Part shown: piece by piece, positions 61,244-64,000 of the stretch | Layout of the letters: every line of letters begins with the position of its first letter | How positions within the stretch are numbered: the first letter of the stretch is position 1 | Assembly (NCBI RefSeq): GCF_000734965.1 | Contig: NZ_JMTB01000095.1 | Coordinates: 57,056 to 121,055, forward strand | Direction: 5' to 3' | Origin: Trabulsiella guamensis ATCC 49490 | GTDB taxonomy: Bacteria > Pseudomonadota > Gammaproteobacteria > Enterobacterales > Enterobacteriaceae | Length of the DNA: 64,000 nucleotides | Program-made: the position numbers and the translations under genes | The notes under the pieces: model-generated | Told to the model about the DNA's origin: nothing | Database searches by the model: none | The model's input: the letters and a program-made list of their open reading frames with translations, nothing else

Positions 61244-61389
61244 ATTCTTTCGTGCTGGATACGTGTGGATTTAAAGGAAGGGACCAGTATAACCGCTGGC
61301 TGCGAGATATACAGTACGAAACGGCGCTGTTTAAGTAAAATTGGGGAAAAAGTGGCGGTTTGCGCGCGCCAGACGGCGCACACAGGGGA

Positions 61390-61692
61390 TCAGCGCATCG
61401 AAAGATGCAAAAACTGGCCGTCGGGATCAAACGAGCAGACAAACCCTTCATTGCGCGACGTATAACCGCGTAACTCATAGCTGGCCTGATACTTTTCAAA
61501 ACCGGTCACATCAATTTTTTGCGCTGCCGTGTTGTAGCGTTCCGCGGCTCTGTTTTTGCACAACTGCTCCATTTCCAGCGAATGCAACGGCGTCACTTTC
61601 GCTTTCTGCGCCTTTTGTGGTGGCGCGTGTTCGGTACTGCACCCGGCAAGTAACAGCAGGACCAGGCAGGGGGCTACATATTTCATCATCAT
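61390..61692 (-). CDS. ysaB: Small lipoprotein YsaB
   Basis: 100 residues (E. coli 99). Signal peptide with lipobox LLAGC near residue 18, then a variable linker and a conserved C-terminus (YELRG…FVCSFDPDGQFLHLSMR). Three Met codons at the start; the first is used as in E. coli. Ribosome binding site weak. Function unknown. Lies upstream of glyQ in the same direction and divergent from wecH. Confidence 0.9.
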   Translation of the reverse strand: MMMKYVAPCLVLLLLAGCSTEHAPPQKAQKAKVTPLHSLEMEQLCKNRAAERYNTAAQKIDVTGFEKYQASYELRGYTSRNEGFVCSFDPDGQFLHLSMR

Positions 61693-61873
61693 TTTCTGAT
61701 TACCGCATTGTTATCTGGCTGTTATTTTTTAATAGACTATCGTTCAGGTCGGAGCATTCTGCGAATCTGGCGCAGGCTCTACAAGCATGTGTCGAAAAAC
61801 TCGGAATTTTCCAGTCAACGGCGGGGATAAATGGCAAGTCTGCCCCTTTTTTAGCGAGGACACTGAGGCACTG

Positions 61874-62869
61874 ATGCAGTCAAAAATTAACTGGATAGAT
61901 AATTTGCGAGGGATTGCGTGTTTGATGGTGGTGATGATCCATACCACCACCTGGTATGTGACTAATGCGCACGGCGTCAGTTATCTGAACTGGGAAATCG
62001 CCAATGTGCTGAATTCCGCGTCCCGCGTCAGCGTGCCGCTTTTTTTTATGATTTCCGGTTATCTGTTTTTTGGCGAGCGTAGCGCCCAACCGCGGCACTT
62101 CCTGCGTATCGGGCTGTGCCTGCTGTTCTACAGTGTGATTGCACTGATCTATATCGCTGCGTTCACCCAAATCAACGTCATCCAGTCGCTGAAATATGTG
62201 CTGCAAAAACCGGTCTTCTATCATCTGTGGTTCTTTTTCGCGATTTTCGTCATTTATCTGGTTTCGCCGCTGATTCAGGTAAAAACGGTTAGCGGCAAAA
62301 TGCTGCTGGCGCTGATCGTCGTACTCGGTATTGCCGCCAACCCCAATACGGTTTCACAGAAAGTCAATGGTTTCGAATGGCTACCGATCAATCTCTACAT
62401 CAGCGGCGACACCTTCTACTACGTGCTGTATGGTCTGCTCGGCAGAGCCATCGGCATGATGGATACCAACAGAAAATCGCTGACGCTGCTGAGCGTGGTG
62501 GTGTTTATCATCGCCGTGACGGTCATTTCGCGCGGAACGCTGCACGAGCTGCAATGGCGCGGCAATTTCGCTGATACCTGGTATCTCTACTGCGGGCCAA
62601 TGGTGTTTATCAGTGCGATAGCCATGCTGACGATAGTGAAAAATACACTCAATGATCACGCGCTACCGGGACTCGCGCTGATTTCGCGCCATTCGCTGGG
62701 AATTTATGGCTTTCATGCGCTGATTATCCACGCGCTGCGCACCAACGGCATTGAACTGAAAAGCTGGCCGCTGGTGGATATCCTCTGGATTTTCGGCGCG
62801 ACGTTGATCGGCAGCCTGCTGTTGTCGATGCTGGTGCAACGGCTGGATACTCGCCGGTTTGTCAGTTAA
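61874..62869 (+). CDS. wecH: O-acetyltransferase WecH (enterobacterial common antigen)
   Basis: 331 residues, E. coli length, from ATG 61874 ([20 protein letters not shown]); the frame is open to 61787. Acyltransferase-3 family, about ten membrane helices. Catalytic-type His in VVMIHTTTW and motif [16 protein letters not shown]. Adds O-acetyl groups to the GlcNAc residues of enterobacterial common antigen. Confidence 0.95.
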   Translation: MQSKINWIDNLRGIACLMVVMIHTTTWYVTNAHGVSYLNWEIANVLNSASRVSVPLFFMISGYLFFGERSAQPRHFLRIGLCLLFYSVIALIYIAAFTQINVIQSLKYVLQKPVFYHLWFFFAIFVIYLVSPLIQVKTVSGKMLLALIVVLGIAANPNTVSQKVNGFEWLPINLYISGDTFYYVLYGLLGRAIGMMDTNRKSLTLLSVVVFIIAVTVISRGTLHELQWRGNFADTWYLYCGPMVFISAIAMLTIVKNTLNDHALPGLALISRHSLGIYGFHALIIHALRTNGIELKSWPLVDILWIFGATLIGSLLLSMLVQRLDTRRFVS

Positions 62870-62871
62870 AT

Positions 62872-62898
62872 TTATTCGCCCTCAACGAGGGCGAATAA
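62872..62898. terminator. Bidirectional hairpin between wecH and xylB
   Basis: TTATTCGCCCTC-AAC-GAGGGCGAATAA, 12-bp perfect stem in the 33-bp gap between convergent stops; flanks are A/T-rich on both sides. Confidence 0.85.
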
Positions 62899-62902
62899 TG
62901 TG

Positions 62903-64000
62903 TTATGACATCAGCGGCAGAAGCTGCTGATAGAGTTTGCTGAAAGTTTCGCGTCGCGGAGCATAACGCGCAAATCGCGCCGCATCAGGCTGGTGTGACT
63001 GCTCAAGCGGCAGTTGCGGGAGAAGATCGCCAAACGCCGTCCCCGGATGCATCGCCATTTGTGCCAGCCGCGCCGCACCCAGCGCCGGACCAACGTCGCC
63101 GCCAGTGCGGTAATCCAGCGGCGTACCACTGATATCCGCCAGCATTTGCCGCCACCATGGGCTCCGCGCGCCGCCGCCAATCAGCGTCACGCTTTTCGGG
63201 GTGATACCACAGGCGTGCACCACGTCCATCCCATCCGCCAACGCAAACCCGACCCCTTCCAGCACTGCACGCGCCAGCTCTGCCGGGCCATGCTGATGCG
63301 TCAGACCAAAGAAAACGCCCTTCGCCTGTGGATTATTGTGCGGCGTACGCTCACCAGACAGGTACGGCAGGAACCAGACCGGATCGGCGTTTTCATCTGC
63401 CTTCTCCGCGGCGGCAATCAGCGCCGGAACGTTGCCCAGCCCGGTTAAGCGCGCAGCCCAGTCGAGACAGGAGGCAGCACTCAGCATGACAGACATCAGG
63501 TGCCAGCGACCAGGCAACGCGTGGCAGAAACTATGCACCGCGCTTTCCGGTTTGCTCAGAAATCCTTCGCTGACAGCAAAATAGACGCCTGAGGTGCCGA
63601 GCGACAACATCGCCTGCCCGGCGTCGACCATGCCGACGCCCACGGCACCTGCGGCGTTATCACCGCCGCCCGCCACCACGGGAACTTCCGCCATGTTCCA
63701 CGCCTGCGCGACGGCTGGCAGCAGAGTACCGGTCACCTCGCACCCTTCAAACAGTGCAGGCATGTGGTCGCGCGTCAGCTGGCAGGCGTTAAGCATCGCA
63801 TCGCTCCAGTCACGCTTCGCCACGTCCATCCACATCGTACCTGCGGCATCAGACATGTCGCTGGCAAACTCGCCGGTCATGCGCAGACGCAGATAATCCT
63901 TCGGCAACAGCACTTTGTCGACCTGGCGAAAAATATCCGGTTCATGGCGCTGCACCCAGAGCAGCTTTGGTGCGGTAAACCCAGGCATCATCAGGTTGCC
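62903..64000 (-). CDS. xylB: Xylulokinase, C-terminal part (5' end outside window)
   Basis: Phosphorylates D-xylulose to xylulose 5-phosphate. About 366 C-terminal residues of the usual 484 are present; the frame runs off the right edge. FGGY-family motifs: GGGGDNAAGAVGVG type (VAGGGDNAAGAVG), LSLGTSGVYF, LSGERTPHNNP and GGGARSPWWRQMLADISG. xylA and xylF would be expected beyond the edge. Confidence 0.95.
   Translation of the reverse strand, partial: GNLMMPGFTAPKLLWVQRHEPDIFRQVDKVLLPKDYLRLRMTGEFASDMSDAAGTMWMDVAKRDWSDAMLNACQLTRDHMPALFEGCEVTGTLLPAVAQAWNMAEVPVVAGGGDNAAGAVGVGMVDAGQAMLSLGTSGVYFAVSEGFLSKPESAVHSFCHALPGRWHLMSVMLSAASCLDWAARLTGLGNVPALIAAAEKADENADPVWFLPYLSGERTPHNNPQAKGVFFGLTHQHGPAELARAVLEGVGFALADGMDVVHACGITPKSVTLIGGGARSPWWRQMLADISGTPLDYRTGGDVGPALGAARLAQMAMHPGTAFGDLLPQLPLEQSHQPDAARFARYAPRRETFSKLYQQLLPLMS

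Overview
This is a chromosome segment of an enterobacterium. Gene content, order and protein sequences closely follow the treF–xylB region of Escherichia coli and Salmonella (roughly minutes 79–80 of E. coli K-12). Differences from E. coli (no yhjB, yhjV or yiaD; extra SDR, HEPN-like and 2-ketogluconate genes) suggest Citrobacter or a close relative. That assignment is inference: no marker gene for species typing is present. All family assignments come from reading the sequence and from recalled homologues; nothing was searched.

Layout. 1–6.8 kb: the 3' end of trehalase treF, a membrane-anchored HEPN/ankyrin-like protein, an SDR oxidoreductase divergent from the LysR regulator yhjC, then yhjD and yhjE. 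6.8–16 kb: yhjG (AsmA-like), the flagellar-class c-di-GMP phosphodiesterase pdeH with a clear sigma-28 promoter, kdgK with a KdgR-like operator, the inactive M16 peptidase homologue yhjJ, dctA, and pdeK. 16–30 kb: the cellulose locus, bcsR-Q-A-B-Z-C leftward and bcsE-F-G rightward from one 160-bp divergent region. It encodes synthase (BcsA/B), periplasmic cellulase (BcsZ), outer-membrane exporter (BcsC), c-di-GMP-sensing and pole-location accessories (BcsE, Q, R, F), and the phosphoethanolamine transferase BcsG. BcsC appears about 60 residues shorter than in E. coli, inside its TPR region.

30.2–36.9 kb is an accessory island. It holds an AT-rich degenerate LuxR-like gene, a 1538-residue AIDA-type autotransporter with internal repeats, a 72-codon phage-like gene with a strong ribosome binding site, and doubtful AT-rich sequence. 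It lies between bcsG and dppF, where E. coli has ldrD/yhjV.

36.9–51 kb: the dipeptide ABC transporter operon dppABCDF, tRNA-Pro(CGG) proK, eptB, yhjX with a YpdB direct-repeat operator, a short yhjY, tag–yiaC, and bisC. 51–56.3 kb: a complete 2-ketogluconate cluster (ptxS-like regulator, kguE, kguK, kguT, and ghrB in the kguD position) with a PtxS-type operator. In E. coli only ghrB remains of it. 56.3–64 kb: yiaF, yiaG, cold-shock gene cspA with its long leader, glyQ–glyS, ysaB, wecH and the 3' part of xylB.

Most of the window is ordinary core genome. The points most worth a second look are the nuclease-dead-looking HEPN membrane protein, the BcsC deletion, the island, and the intact kgu operon.
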